A stretch of 64,000 nucleotides of DNA from Candidatus Gastranaerophilales bacterium (GCA_944325185.1 CALUZA010000018.1:1-64000); one strand, 5' to 3'. Counted from the first letter of the stretch, positions 25,882 through 35,133 are shown. Program-made: numbers and translations. Notes: generated by a model from the sequence alone, not told the origin.

Positions 25882-27099
25882 CTATGTATCGAAATATTTT
25901 TTGTCTTTTATCTCATCTGGTAAAAATTGTTGTTTAAAATCAGGATTGTCATGAGTGTAGACATAATCTTTGCCGAAACCGTATTTTTTTGCATCTTTAT
26001 AGTGTGCATCTCTAAGGTGTTTGGGTGGAAGAAAATCCAAACCGGCTTTAATATCTGCTATTGCACTATCTATTGCTTTGATTGCTCTGTTTGATTTTTT
26101 GGCTCTTGCAACAAATTCAACCGCTTGCGCAAGAGTAATTCTTGCTTCCGGCATGCCTAGATGTTCAACTGCTCTTAGTGCTGCTTCTGCAATCAAAAGT
26201 GCTCGAAAATCTGCATTACCAACGTCTTCTGAAGCAACAACAATTAATCTTCTCGCTATAAACCTCGGATCTTCTCCTGCTAAAAGCATTTTAGCAAGAT
26301 AATAAATGGCTGCATTAGCGTCGGATCCTCTCAAGCTTTTTTGAAAGGCGCTTGCATAATCATAGTGTGAATCAATTGAATATCTGACACTTGATTTTTG
26401 AAGCAGTTCTTCAACTGTTGATTTTTCAATTATTTCACTCGAAGCAAAAAAAGAATTTTCAACGGCATTTAAGGCAAATCTTGCATCTCCGTTTGATAGT
26501 TCAACGATGCAATTTAGTGCATCATCAGTTAAATTTTTTTTGTCATAATTTTTGCAAAGGTAATTAAAACCTTTTAGCGCTATTTCTTTTATTGATTCTT
26601 TGTCTATTGGATTTAGCATTATAACTTGCGCACGTGAAATCAAGGCGGGAACGGCGTGAAAAGAGGGATTTTCGGTGGTAGAACCGATAAAATAAAAAAG
26701 CCCTGATTCAACGTAAGGTAAAAGTGCATCTTGTTGAGTTTTTGAAAATCTGTGAATTTCATCTATAAAAACTATTGTTTTAAGATTTTCTCTCAAGTTT
26801 AACTTTGCTTTTTGTGCGGTTTCTTTTATTTCTTTTACCCCTGAATTAACAGCAGAAAGCTCAATAAAATCAGCGTTATGATATTTGGCGCAAAGTCTTG
26901 CAAGAGTTGTTTTGCCACATCCGGGAGGCCCCCATAATATGAACGAAAACAGTCTTTTTGCTTTTAAAAGTTTATAAAATGGTGAATTTGGATTTATGAC
27001 ATTAGTTTGCCCTAAATATTCATCTAATGTTTTAGGGCGCATAATTTCTGCCAAAGGAATTTGTTTATTATTATTTTCTAGCGAATCAAATAAATTCAT
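25882..27099 (-). CDS. rarA: Replication-associated recombination ATPase RarA/MgsA
   Basis: This 405-residue AAA+ protein acts at stalled replication forks. Walker A is GPPGCGKTTLARLCAKY, Walker B is TIVFIDEIHRFSKTQQDALL, sensor 1 is FIGSTTENPSFH and the arginine finger region is PALISRAQVIML. The C-terminal MgsA tetramerisation part has SALRGSDANAAIYYLAKMLL-like text (QKSLRGSDANAAIYYLAKM), EDPRFIARRLIVVASEDVGN and HLRDAHYKDAKKYGFGKDY. The gene diverges from the solute-binding protein gene with only 19 bp between start codons; an extended -10 (TG-T-TAAAAT) lies 6 nt before its ATG. Confidence 0.95.
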   Translation of the reverse strand: MNLFDSLENNNKQIPLAEIMRPKTLDEYLGQTNVINPNSPFYKLLKAKRLFSFILWGPPGCGKTTLARLCAKYHNADFIELSAVNSGVKEIKETAQKAKLNLRENLKTIVFIDEIHRFSKTQQDALLPYVESGLFYFIGSTTENPSFHAVPALISRAQVIMLNPIDKESIKEIALKGFNYLCKNYDKKNLTDDALNCIVELSNGDARFALNAVENSFFASSEIIEKSTVEELLQKSSVRYSIDSHYDYASAFQKSLRGSDANAAIYYLAKMLLAGEDPRFIARRLIVVASEDVGNADFRALLIAEAALRAVEHLGMPEARITLAQAVEFVARAKKSNRAIKAIDSAIADIKAGLDFLPPKHLRDAHYKDAKKYGFGKDYVYTHDNPDFKQQFLPDEIKDKKYFDT

Positions 27100-27118
27100 T
27101 GTATAATTTTAACACAAT
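27100..27118. promoter_or_regulatory. Overlapping divergent promoters in a 19-bp gap
   Basis: Between the rarA and solute-binding-protein start codons lie only 19 bp. The plus strand holds TATAAT at 27102-27107; the minus strand reads TG-T-TAAAAT over 27114-27106, six bases before the rarA ATG. The two -10 elements share base pairs, and neither gene has room for a Shine-Dalgarno, so both transcripts should be leaderless or nearly so. Confidence 0.6.
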
Positions 27119-28369
27119 ATGAAAAAAATATTTCTATACATAATAATCATAGTTTTAATTATTGGGATTGTATTTACGGGACTAAAGCTGTTTTTTAAAA
27201 ACAGAAATGTTTCAAAAAAGCTTTCTTTTTGGTCAATTCAACTTAAACCAATATACGAGAAAGAAATAAATAAAATTATAAATGATTTTGAAAAAACTCA
27301 TCCCGAATATAAGGTTGTGTGGGTTGATATTCCAATTCAAGAAGCTCAAAAAAGAACTCTTGCTTCGATTTTATCTTCTACACCTCCGGATTTAATAAAT
27401 CTTAATCCTGATTTTTCGGTAATTTTAGCTCAAAGAAATGCACTGCATATTTTTAGCGAAAACGATATAGAACAATTTCATTCAGGCTTGTCATCCAAAT
27501 TGAAATATGATGGCAAAATATATGCACTTCCTTTTTATGCAACAAGCCCTGTGACTATATACAATAAAGAAATTTACAATAAATGTTTAAAAAATGAATT
27601 TATAAAGTCTTATGATGACTTGTTTAAAGTTTCTAAGGATTTGTATGCTTGTTCTGGAATTTCACCGTTTGCTGCATCTTTAAATGAGGGTGATGTTCTT
27701 GCAAAAATTTTAAATAAGTATGATATAAACTCCTTTTTAAATGATGTAGAAATTGATTCTGCTGCTTATATATATAGCATGTTTAATAATATGTATAAGA
27801 ATAATTTTTTACCTAAGGATGTACTTTCTATTAATCACAGAGAGGTAATTGAAAAGTATATGTCAAATCAGGCGCTTATGATAGTTGCGGGTTCTAATTT
27901 TATTGACATGATAAAACAAAATGCTTCTGATATATATGTTAAATCCGAAATAGATAAGCAATTAACAGGAAAAAACGGAAGATACGATATTTCATTAATG
28001 AATTTGGTTATACCTGAAAAATCTAAAAATAAAGAGGCAGCTCTTGATTTTGCTTTGCTTTTGACAAACAAAGAAAATCAGCTTCAACTTGCAAAATTGA
28101 CAAATGTTTTGCCTGCTAATAAGTATGCTTTAGCTGACGAATATTTTAAAAATTGTTCAGAAGATTTGGTAGATAAATCCAGATGTGTGAGTGTTTTACA
28201 ATTAAACAATCTTAATGATGTTGAATTTCCAAGCAAAAATAGAAAAACAATAAATGAAGCAATAAACAAAACTTTTGAAGAAATTCTTTTGGATGAAAAT
28301 ATTAATCAAAATCAAATAATAGAAAAAATTAAAAATTTGTCAAAAATTATAGAAAATTTAGAAAATTAA
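27119..28369 (+). CDS. Family-1 extracellular solute-binding protein (sugar type)
   Basis: This 416-residue protein is an ABC sugar-binding protein. An N-terminal membrane segment (IFLYIIIIVLIIGIVFTGL) lacks a lipobox Cys and may remain as an anchor. The binding domain shows NDFEKTHPEYKVVWVDIPIQ, SSTPPDLINLNPDFSV, LPFYATSPVTIYNKEIYNK and the C-terminal NKEAALDFALLLTNKENQLQ, all typical of MalE/UgpB-like proteins. No permease or ATPase gene is adjacent. It is probably transcribed alone, from a TATAAT 11 nt before the ATG, and is followed by a strong terminator. Confidence 0.85.
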   Translation: MKKIFLYIIIIVLIIGIVFTGLKLFFKNRNVSKKLSFWSIQLKPIYEKEINKIINDFEKTHPEYKVVWVDIPIQEAQKRTLASILSSTPPDLINLNPDFSVILAQRNALHIFSENDIEQFHSGLSSKLKYDGKIYALPFYATSPVTIYNKEIYNKCLKNEFIKSYDDLFKVSKDLYACSGISPFAASLNEGDVLAKILNKYDINSFLNDVEIDSAAYIYSMFNNMYKNNFLPKDVLSINHREVIEKYMSNQALMIVAGSNFIDMIKQNASDIYVKSEIDKQLTGKNGRYDISLMNLVIPEKSKNKEAALDFALLLTNKENQLQLAKLTNVLPANKYALADEYFKNCSEDLVDKSRCVSVLQLNNLNDVEFPSKNRKTINEAINKTFEEILLDENINQNQIIEKIKNLSKIIENLEN

Positions 28370-28397
28370 AAAGAGGATATTTTTATATCCTCTTTTT
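28368..28397. terminator. Bidirectional terminator
   Basis: AAAAAGAGGATAT (28368-28380), a TTTT loop and ATATCCTCTTTTT (28385-28397) form a 13-bp hairpin ending in T5 on either strand. It serves the solute-binding-protein gene and the convergent 226-residue gene. Confidence 0.85.
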
Positions 28398-28413
28398 CTT
28401 CCCCCATACAATT

Positions 28414-29094
28414 TTATATTTTTACTAATTTTTTTTGTTTTATTCGTTCAAGGTTTTTTTTTGACATTGAATTTTTGATTGCGAGTTTTTTAACAAACTC
28501 AATAGCTTCAATATCACGTCTTATTGCGCTTTTTAGTTCTAAAATTTCTTCAAAATCAAGCTCATCTATTTTATTTGTTTCGCAAATTTCAAAAACATTT
28601 TTAAATTTCTTTTGTGTTTCTTCTTCGAAACCGTCCAATTTCATTTTATATCCATACCAGTTGTAAAATTGATAAGCTATTGCATAACTGTTTACGTTAT
28701 AACTCCTTAAAACAAACATTTCGGCTGTTTTAAAAGATATTTTTTTGTTTAATATTAAGTTTAAATATAAGGCTTTTATTCCTTTTTGCGGAAGTATAAA
28801 TCCTTCTTGTTCTTTTATTAAAGCAAGAATTTTATCTGCGTTTTTTATTTTATATACGGGTGTATTTGCGCCTTTAATATATTCAAAGAATTTTTCCGGA
28901 TTTTTTAAGCATTTTTCAACAATATTTTGAATTTTTTCTTCGTTTACCAATTTTTTACTTGTTGAATTATTGTCAATGGTTAAAGTTGCTCCATTTGCTG
29001 CGATAATTTTTTTACCGGCGCATTTTCCGGATAAAATTGTTCTTTTTTTGTTGATTTTGTTTTTTCTAAGTAAAAATTTTAAAAGTTTTCTCAT
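28414..29094 (-). CDS. Hypothetical protein
   Basis: I do not recognise this 226-residue protein. The first 40 residues are strongly basic (MRKLLKFLLRKNKINKKR), followed by a soluble, mainly helical region rich in Lys and Glu (KIDELDFEEILELKSAIRRD). There is no signal peptide and no membrane helix. GAGGA upstream of the ATG supports the start. It is transcribed alone or after the 653-residue gene (54-bp gap) and ends at the bidirectional terminator. Possibly nucleic-acid binding from its charge, but that is a guess. Confidence 0.6.
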   Translation of the reverse strand: MRKLLKFLLRKNKINKKRTILSGKCAGKKIIAANGATLTIDNNSTSKKLVNEEKIQNIVEKCLKNPEKFFEYIKGANTPVYKIKNADKILALIKEQEGFILPQKGIKALYLNLILNKKISFKTAEMFVLRSYNVNSYAIAYQFYNWYGYKMKLDGFEEETQKKFKNVFEICETNKIDELDFEEILELKSAIRRDIEAIEFVKKLAIKNSMSKKNLERIKQKKLVKI

Positions 29095-29147
29095 TATTTA
29101 TCCTCTTAGTTTAATAAAAACATTTTGCATTAAAAAATTGCCATGAC

Positions 29148-31109
29148 TTATTCAATAATTGTTTTATCTTCGAGTCCGAGTTGATATAATGCTTCATCTA
29201 ACATTGGGAATAAATAAGAATCTATATATAATTTTCCGCCTAAATTTTCGCCTGTAAGATAATTTATTTTTTTAATATTGGTATTTTTTAAATTTAAATT
29301 TCCACCGACCTTTTTTAAGTGTCTTGTGCTTGTTATAGCGGTATTTGAAATATCGACATTTCCTCCGGTAACTATTAAATTTCCAAGACTTTTTAATTTT
29401 GAGTTACTGGCATAAATATTGCCTCTTACTCCTTCGATACTTCCTAATGATTTTAGATTAGAATTTTCTAAAATGACATCTCCGCCAACTTTTTTAACTG
29501 TTTTTATGGTTGTAATATCCGTATCTTGAAGGTTTAAATCGCCAACTATTATACTTACCCCGTCAAGTAAATCTTCTTCGTTTATTCCCATTGCACTAAA
29601 AGGATCTTCCGTATGGCTTCTTAAAAGCATAAAGCTTTCAAGTTCACTTGGATTATATGATGCAATTTTTAAGGTACCGTCTTCAAGTTCTTTTGCTTTG
29701 ATTCCTAATGCTTCAAAAATTTCTTTTTTGTTTTTTGCATTTGATATTTTGTTTAATAATACTATTGCATTTAGGTAGTTATTTATTCCGTCAGGTTCAC
29801 TTGTATCATAAATTCCTTTTTCTGCCTCAACTAAATTATCGCTTATTTCTGTTTTTGTAGAATCCAGCTTTAATTCACCTTTTACTCTTTCAAGAGAGCC
29901 TGTTGTTTTTATTAAAGAATTAGATAAATCCAAGTTACCGTTTACTGTTTTTAAATTTTTGAACTGTGTAATATTTGTTGCATTTAAATCAAAGTCACCA
30001 TCAACAATTTCAACTATATCCATAAGTTCATTTGGGTTAATTCCGAAATATTCTAAATCATGCGAAATAAATCTTTTAATTTTTAAATAGCCGCCATCAA
30101 GCATTTGAGCTTCACAATTAAATTCAGGATGATTAAAGATGGCAAGATAATCTTTCTTTTCTTTTAATTGTTTTAATTCTTCTTTAAGTGGAGCATATTT
30201 TTCAGCTTTTTCTACTGCTTTTTGAATATTTTCTTCTAAACCTTCTATATTGTTTTCTTGAGTGTATTTTTTTATTTCTTCGCTATATAAAAGTGGAATT
30301 TGAGAGTTGTTTCTCTGTCCTTGTATTTCGGCTATTTTATCTCCTACCATTCGAATTCCGACTTTTGGTTTTCCGTCAACTATATATACGTGAAAATCAC
30401 CTTTTTCTAAATATGGTTCTGCTTGAGTCGACGCAGTGCACCAGTTTGGATGGCTCAGCGCTTTTAATTTATCAACATTTGAATTGAAGTTTTCTTTGTC
30501 GTGTTCATAGGATGGAATTGCAACCCAAACCCCTTTTGATGTGCGACTTTCATAATCAATCGAAGCATATATTTCTTGTAGTTTTGAGTTGTAAATTTTT
30601 AAGAAACTTAACTTTTCTTTTGGATTTTTAGATAATTCCTCTTCTATGTGTTTAATTGTGTTTGCTAGAGCACCGCCGTTTAAGACAGGTGGAGTTTTGT
30701 CGTTATTTTCTTTTAGTCCGTTTGTTATGCTTGATAAAATTAAAAGTTGCAGTGGTTTATTTTCAAAATATGCGCCGTTTTTATCTGATAAATAAGAATA
30801 CCAGTCTTGAACAGTTGCTTTTCTTTGAGCTGTTGCTTCGGGCGTTCTTGCTTTAAATTCTTGATTTAGAATTTCTTGAATTTTATTTTCTGCCCAAAGG
30901 TTAAAATCGTTTTTATTTGTAAATTTTTCAATTGGCGCTTTAAATAGTTCAACAATCATTAAATCGAGTCCGCTAAAATTATTTTTGCGAAGTCCTTTAA
31001 AGTTTATATCGCAAATATCTTTTTGCGCAGAGTTATAAAATCTTTTTTGTTTGATATTTGTATTGTTTCTGTTATTTGAAATTATATTATTTAAGCAAGA
31101 AATTTTCAT
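29148..31109 (-). CDS. Large LRR-like repeat protein with N-terminal INFKG tag
   Basis: This 653-residue protein has no signal peptide. Residues 1-40 are Asn-rich, starting MKISCLNN and ending in DINFKGL, the same tag type as at 25716 and 45355. Residues 45-190 are helical. Residues 192-270 contain SHPNWCTASTQAEPYLEKGD and VYIVDGKPKVGIRM, resembling the WCTA domain found in phage-like and PcfJ-type proteins. Two beta-solenoid blocks follow (about 363-425 and 518-616) with repeats such as GDFDLNATNITQF, GNLDLSNSLI, GDVILENSNL and GNVDISNTAI. A possible surface or effector protein; function unknown. Confidence 0.65.
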   Translation of the reverse strand: MKISCLNNIISNNRNNTNIKQKRFYNSAQKDICDINFKGLRKNNFSGLDLMIVELFKAPIEKFTNKNDFNLWAENKIQEILNQEFKARTPEATAQRKATVQDWYSYLSDKNGAYFENKPLQLLILSSITNGLKENNDKTPPVLNGGALANTIKHIEEELSKNPKEKLSFLKIYNSKLQEIYASIDYESRTSKGVWVAIPSYEHDKENFNSNVDKLKALSHPNWCTASTQAEPYLEKGDFHVYIVDGKPKVGIRMVGDKIAEIQGQRNNSQIPLLYSEEIKKYTQENNIEGLEENIQKAVEKAEKYAPLKEELKQLKEKKDYLAIFNHPEFNCEAQMLDGGYLKIKRFISHDLEYFGINPNELMDIVEIVDGDFDLNATNITQFKNLKTVNGNLDLSNSLIKTTGSLERVKGELKLDSTKTEISDNLVEAEKGIYDTSEPDGINNYLNAIVLLNKISNAKNKKEIFEALGIKAKELEDGTLKIASYNPSELESFMLLRSHTEDPFSAMGINEEDLLDGVSIIVGDLNLQDTDITTIKTVKKVGGDVILENSNLKSLGSIEGVRGNIYASNSKLKSLGNLIVTGGNVDISNTAITSTRHLKKVGGNLNLKNTNIKKINYLTGENLGGKLYIDSYLFPMLDEALYQLGLEDKTIIE

Positions 31110-31176
31110 AAATAAATAAAAAAAATCAAGTTAAATTAATTGCTAATAAATGCTTGATTTATGTTACAATTTTTTT

Positions 31177-31908
31177 ATGAGAATTAATAAATATATTGCT
31201 CAAAGTGGTTTGTGTTCAAGAAGAAAAGCTGATGAATATATTACGCAAGGGCGAGTTAAGGTTAATGGCAAAGTTGTTACTATGCTTGGTTTTGAAATAA
31301 GGACCAAAGACAGAGTGACACTTGATGATAAGTTAATTCGCTCAGATAAACTGGAATATTACAAATTTTATAAACCAACAGGTTATATAACAACAAAATC
31401 GGATGAAAAAGGCAGAAAAACAATATACGATATTATACCTGAGGAATACCACGGGTTAAATCCTGTCGGACGTTTGGATAAGGATTCTTCCGGTCTTATT
31501 ATTTTAACAAATGATGGAAATTTGTCTTATGAATTGACTCATCCTTCAATAAAGGTTGCAAAAACTTATTTGGTTAGAGTTGAAGGAAGGTTATCAGATG
31601 ATAAATTAAAAAAATTGTCTGAGGGTATTGAAATTGAAAAAGGTAAAATTGCTTATTGTGATTGGATTATTCTTGAAGAAAACAAAAATGATACCTTTTT
31701 TGAAATTACATTGTATCAAGGTTTAAACAGGCAAATCAGAAAAATGTTTGAATTTTTGGGTCATAGTGTGATAAATTTAAAACGTATAAGACATGCAAAT
31801 ATTGAACTTGCGGGTTTAAAAAAAGGTCAAATAAAGCCTATTAAACCAAGACAGATAAAAGAATTAAAATCATATTTGGAAAAAATAAGGAATAAAGAAA
31901 ATGCTTGA
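31177..31908 (+). CDS. 16S/23S rRNA pseudouridine synthase (RsuA/RluB family)
   Basis: This 243-residue enzyme isomerises uridine in rRNA. An N-terminal S4 RNA-binding domain ([30 protein letters not shown]) is followed by the catalytic domain with the active-site Asp in [20 protein letters not shown], then [16 protein letters not shown] and [19 protein letters not shown]. The start at 31177 fits the S4 fold; an in-frame ATG at 31150 lies inside the promoter. TG-T-TACAAT (31161-31169) is 7 nt before the ATG. Whether it acts on 16S or 23S rRNA cannot be decided. It overlaps serS by 8 nt. Confidence 0.9.
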   Translation: MRINKYIAQSGLCSRRKADEYITQGRVKVNGKVVTMLGFEIRTKDRVTLDDKLIRSDKLEYYKFYKPTGYITTKSDEKGRKTIYDIIPEEYHGLNPVGRLDKDSSGLIILTNDGNLSYELTHPSIKVAKTYLVRVEGRLSDDKLKKLSEGIEIEKGKIAYCDWIILEENKNDTFFEITLYQGLNRQIRKMFEFLGHSVINLKRIRHANIELAGLKKGQIKPIKPRQIKELKSYLEKIRNKENA

Positions 31909-33163
31909 TATTAAATTAATTAGAGAAAATCCTGAAAAAATAAATGAGCTTTTAAAGAGAAGAAATCCGGATTTATCGGTAAATGAAGTAATTAAAATTG
32001 ACGAAGAAAGAAGAAAAGTTCAATTTGAATTGGATAATTTAAGAGCAAAAAGAAAAGCTGAATCAAATAAAATCGGCTTAATGAAAAAAGAAGGAATAGA
32101 TACAACAAATATTCAAGCAGAAATTAGAACTCTTGGAGAAGAAGCAAAAGTTCTGGAAGAAAAACTTAATGAGCTGGATAATAAACAAAAAGAAACTTTG
32201 CTGTTTATTCCAAACACTCCTGATGAAAATATACCTATCGGCATAGATGATAGCGCAAATGTTGAAGTAAAAAGATGGGGTGAACCTACAAAATTTGATT
32301 TTGAAGCAAAAGCTCATTGGGATTTGTGTCCTGAGCTTGGTATGTTGGATTTTGAAAGAGGAGTTAAACTTGCACACACAAGATTTACTCTTTATAGAAA
32401 TTATGGTGCTAAACTGGAACGTGCTATTATAAACTTTTTCTTGGATACTCACACCTTAACAAGAGGGTATGAGGAAATTTTACCTCCGGTTATGGCAAAT
32501 TCAAAAACTATGACAGGTACTGGACAACTCCCCAAGTTTAAAGAAGATATGTTTAAATGTGTGGATGAAGATTTATATTTAATTCCAACAGCGGAAGTCC
32601 CTGTTACAAATATATATCAGGATGAAATTTTAAGCGAAGATGATTTGCCTAAATATATGACTGCATATACCCCCTGTTTTAGAAGAGAAGCAGGTTCTGC
32701 AGGAAAAGATACAAGAGGCTTAATAAGGCAGCATCAATTTAATAAAGTTGAACTTGTTAAATTAACAAAACCGGAAGATTCGGCTGCTGAACATGAAAAA
32801 TTAACCCAAGACGCTGAAAATGTCCTTGAACTTTTAAAGCTTCCATATCGTAGAGTTTGTTTGTCCACAGGAGATATTGGATTTAGTGCAAAAAAATGTT
32901 ATGATTTAGAAGTGTGGATGCCATCATATAATTCATATAAAGAAATATCCTCTTGTTCAAATTTTGGTGATTATCAAGCAAGAAGAGCTAATATTCGCTT
33001 TAGAAGAAAAGATGGAACTGTTGAATTTGTTCATACTTTAAATGGTTCCGGATTGGCAGTTGGAAGAACATTAGCTGCAATTTGCGAAAATTTCCAAACA
33101 AAGGATGGGCACATTATAATACCTGAAGTTTTAAGAAAATATACAGGATTTGATAAAATTTAG
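31901..33163 (+). CDS. serS: Seryl-tRNA synthetase
   Basis: This 420-residue class-II synthetase charges tRNA-Ser. An N-terminal antiparallel coiled-coil arm (about 25-100: [18 protein letters not shown]) precedes the catalytic core with motif 2 [20 protein letters not shown] and [12 protein letters not shown]. Motif 3 is [26 protein letters not shown] and [17 protein letters not shown] complete the active site. AAGGA precedes the ATG. It overlaps the rsuA-like gene by 8 nt and is followed 9 bp later by a small exported protein with its own Shine-Dalgarno. Confidence 0.96.
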   Translation: MLDIKLIRENPEKINELLKRRNPDLSVNEVIKIDEERRKVQFELDNLRAKRKAESNKIGLMKKEGIDTTNIQAEIRTLGEEAKVLEEKLNELDNKQKETLLFIPNTPDENIPIGIDDSANVEVKRWGEPTKFDFEAKAHWDLCPELGMLDFERGVKLAHTRFTLYRNYGAKLERAIINFFLDTHTLTRGYEEILPPVMANSKTMTGTGQLPKFKEDMFKCVDEDLYLIPTAEVPVTNIYQDEILSEDDLPKYMTAYTPCFRREAGSAGKDTRGLIRQHQFNKVELVKLTKPEDSAAEHEKLTQDAENVLELLKLPYRRVCLSTGDIGFSAKKCYDLEVWMPSYNSYKEISSCSNFGDYQARRANIRFRRKDGTVEFVHTLNGSGLAVGRTLAAICENFQTKDGHIIIPEVLRKYTGFDKI

Positions 33164-33172
33164 GAGAAAAAA

Positions 33173-33475
33173 ATGAAAAAGATTTTAGCATTATTTATGT
33201 TATTTACCTTGATTGGTACAATGGCAGTCGGTGCAAAAACAAAAACCAAAAAGGATGTTTTAAAAGATGACGAATATAAAGAATTAAAAACACAATTCTT
33301 TAATGCAGACGGTTATGGTGATACATATAATTGCAAAGTTGAAAAACAAAGATTTTGTAAAGTAAAAGTTTTGGATTCTGGGACTTATGTTTTGTGCGAT
33401 AGAGATGTTTCAAGAACACAATGGGAATCTGCTAAGATATTTTACAAATATGGAAGATGTACAAAATTAAATTAA
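33173..33475 (+). CDS. Small exported cysteine-containing protein
   Basis: This 100-residue protein begins with a clear Sec signal peptide (MKKILALFMLFTLIGTMAVG, cut near AVGA-K). The mature 80 residues hold four cysteines (TYNCKV, QRFCKVK, YVLCDRD, YGRCTKL), an even number that suggests two disulphides in the periplasm. I do not recognise a family. AGGAGAAAAAA before the ATG is the strongest ribosome site nearby. It follows serS by 9 bp and ends in a terminator. Confidence 0.75.
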   Translation: MKKILALFMLFTLIGTMAVGAKTKTKKDVLKDDEYKELKTQFFNADGYGDTYNCKVEKQRFCKVKVLDSGTYVLCDRDVSRTQWESAKIFYKYGRCTKLN

Positions 33476-33499
33476 AAAGACCTCTTTTGAGGTCTTTTT
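33474..33499 (+). terminator. Rho-independent terminator
   Basis: AAAAAGACCTC (33474-33484), TTTT loop, GAGGTCTTTTT (33489-33499): an 11-bp hairpin with a T5 end, overlapping the stop codon of the preceding gene. Confidence 0.85.
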
Positions 33500-33567
33500 A
33501 ATATTTTCTTGCTAATTTAAACTAAATATTATAATATGAATTTATATTATAAAAAGGAACTGTCTAT

Positions 33568-34248
33568 ATGAAAAAGATTGTGTTTGCTGTTTTATTGATG
33601 TTATTTTCGCTTCCTGTTTTTGCAATAACAGTTGAAGTAAAAACGGCAGGTAAAAATGAAAAAATTGTAAATGAAGTAGGCTATAAGATTTTAAATGCAA
33701 ATAGGATACCTTATAAAATTACTTTTTATGTAATTAATAATTCAAAGCAGCCAAATGCAGCTACCTATTATAGAAATGGGGTAATAGGAGTATATGATTC
33801 TCTCATAAAATACACTGAAGATGAAAATGAAATAGCGGGAATTTTAGCACATGAAATTTCCCATGCAGTTGACTATAGACAAGGGATTTTTAGAGGATAT
33901 TTTTCATTTTTAAATTCTCTAAATTCAAAGAATTATGAATATAAGGCAGACAAAAGAGCTGTAGATTATTTGGTTAAGGCAAATTATAATCCGCTGGCTT
34001 TAATAGTTGCTCTTAATAGAATTGCCCCCGAGTACAGATATGATGCTTTTTCTTCTCACCCATTAACTTCAAGAAGACTGGCTACTATATATGAGTATAT
34101 TTATGTTAAATATCCTGAGTATTTAGTTCAAAACGAATACAAAGACAATATGATATATCAGAATTTTTTGATTACTTCGAAAGAAAACAGAAAAAGACTT
34201 GAAGAAAAAATTAAAAGTAATTCAAACAAAAAAGTGAAATATCTGTAA
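33568..34248 (+). CDS. Exported M48-type zinc metallopeptidase
   Basis: This 226-residue protein has a signal peptide (MKKIVFAVLLMLFSLPVFA) and a peptidase M48 core. The zinc site is His95-Glu96-x-x-His99 in GILAHEISHAVDY; the third ligand is Glu124 in NYEYKADKRAVDYL. FSSHPLTSRRLATIYEYI is the family HP-x-x-x-R motif. It resembles short BepA/LoiP-like periplasmic proteases that act in envelope quality control, without the TPR domain. AAAGGAA lies 11 nt upstream. The next gene begins 2 bp after the stop, so the two exported proteins are coupled. Confidence 0.85.
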   Translation: MKKIVFAVLLMLFSLPVFAITVEVKTAGKNEKIVNEVGYKILNANRIPYKITFYVINNSKQPNAATYYRNGVIGVYDSLIKYTEDENEIAGILAHEISHAVDYRQGIFRGYFSFLNSLNSKNYEYKADKRAVDYLVKANYNPLALIVALNRIAPEYRYDAFSSHPLTSRRLATIYEYIYVKYPEYLVQNEYKDNMIYQNFLITSKENRKRLEEKIKSNSNKKVKYL

Positions 34249-34249
34249 G

Positions 34250-34990
34250 ATGAAAAAAGTTTTTGCGTTTTTTATATTATTAAATTATTTGTTATCGGGT
34301 GTATCTTTTGCTGTTGAAGATGAATTGTTGCGGTATTTAGATAAAAATCTTAAGGTGAAAGAAAATAAATACATTCCCGTTAAAGATAGTTTTGTTGAAG
34401 ATACTTTAAATGAAAATTTAAAAATAAAAAAACAGGCAAAAAATTTAATTGTAGATGATTTTGCAGAAAAAACTTTGGCAAAAGATTTAAAAATAAATAA
34501 AAAGCCTCAAGAGATAATTTCTGATAGTCTGGTTTTAAATATAGATAAAAATGCAACAGTAAAAAAATCTGATTTTGTTTCTAAAATTTCTGGAGAGAAC
34601 CTTTATATAAAAGTTACTCCTAGGTATTATTATACAACAAGAAAGGGTTTAAAAGAAGGGCAGCGAATAGATTTTGTACTTGCAGATGATTTTAAATTTA
34701 AAAATATTGTATACAAAAAAGGTACGCCAATTAAAGCCAGAGTTGAAAATATAAATCAAAACGGAATATATGGACTTCCTTCGGAAGTTGTTGTTGGTAA
34801 TTTTATGCTTGCGGAAAATGTAAAACTTGAAGGCGAATTAAGCAAAAGAGGCGCCAATCGTTCTGTATGGGTTTATCCGACAGTATATACATTATGTGCT
34901 TTTTTTGGTTTAGGGGTGCTTTTTATTCCTATAAGAGGCGGTCATGCTAAATTAAAACCAAATAAAATATATCAATTTGAAGTATATTAA
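34250..34990 (+). CDS. Exported protein with tandem 23-residue repeats
   Basis: This 246-residue protein has a signal peptide (MKKVFAFFILLNYLLSGVSFA). Residues 24-110 hold about four imperfect 22-23-residue repeats of the form D-x-h-x-x-x-x-L-x-x-x-L-K-h-K, such as DSFVEDTLNENLKIKK and DDFAEKTLAKDLKINKK. A beta-rich domain follows (IKVTPRYYYTTRKGLKEGQ, VYKKGTPIKARVENI, GIYGLPSEVVVGNF), and a hydrophobic stretch near 208-226 (YPTVYTLCAFFGLGVLFIPI) may anchor it. Function unknown. It is coupled to the M48 peptidase gene, which could be its processing enzyme; that is inference. Confidence 0.7.
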   Translation: MKKVFAFFILLNYLLSGVSFAVEDELLRYLDKNLKVKENKYIPVKDSFVEDTLNENLKIKKQAKNLIVDDFAEKTLAKDLKINKKPQEIISDSLVLNIDKNATVKKSDFVSKISGENLYIKVTPRYYYTTRKGLKEGQRIDFVLADDFKFKNIVYKKGTPIKARVENINQNGIYGLPSEVVVGNFMLAENVKLEGELSKRGANRSVWVYPTVYTLCAFFGLGVLFIPIRGGHAKLKPNKIYQFEVY

Positions 34991-35027
34991 AGACAAATAA
35001 GTAGTTTAAAATAGCTATTTTGATAAT

Positions 35028-35057
35028 AAAAAAGAGGGTTTAATTACCCTCTTTTTT
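35028..35057. terminator. Bidirectional terminator
   Basis: AAAAAAGAGGGT (35028-35039), 6-nt loop, ACCCTCTTTTTT (35046-35057): a 12-bp hairpin with T6 on both strands, serving the exported repeat protein (plus) and tRNA-Gly (minus). Confidence 0.88.
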
Positions 35058-35058
35058 A

Positions 35059-35133
35059 TGGAGCGGAAGACGGGACTCGAACCCGCGACATCTTCCTTGG
35101 CAAGGAAGCATTCTACCACTGAATTACTTCCGC
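35059..35133 (-). tRNA. tRNA-Gly (anticodon GCC)
   Basis: A 75-nt cloverleaf on the minus strand. Acceptor GCGGAAG pairs with CTTCCGC; D arm begins ATTC-AGTGGTA-GAAT; anticodon arm CTTCC-TTGCCAA-GGAAG with anticodon GCC; T arm CGGG-TTCGAGT-CCCG. The 3' CCA is encoded at 35059-35061. It ends against the bidirectional terminator. Confidence 0.97.
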
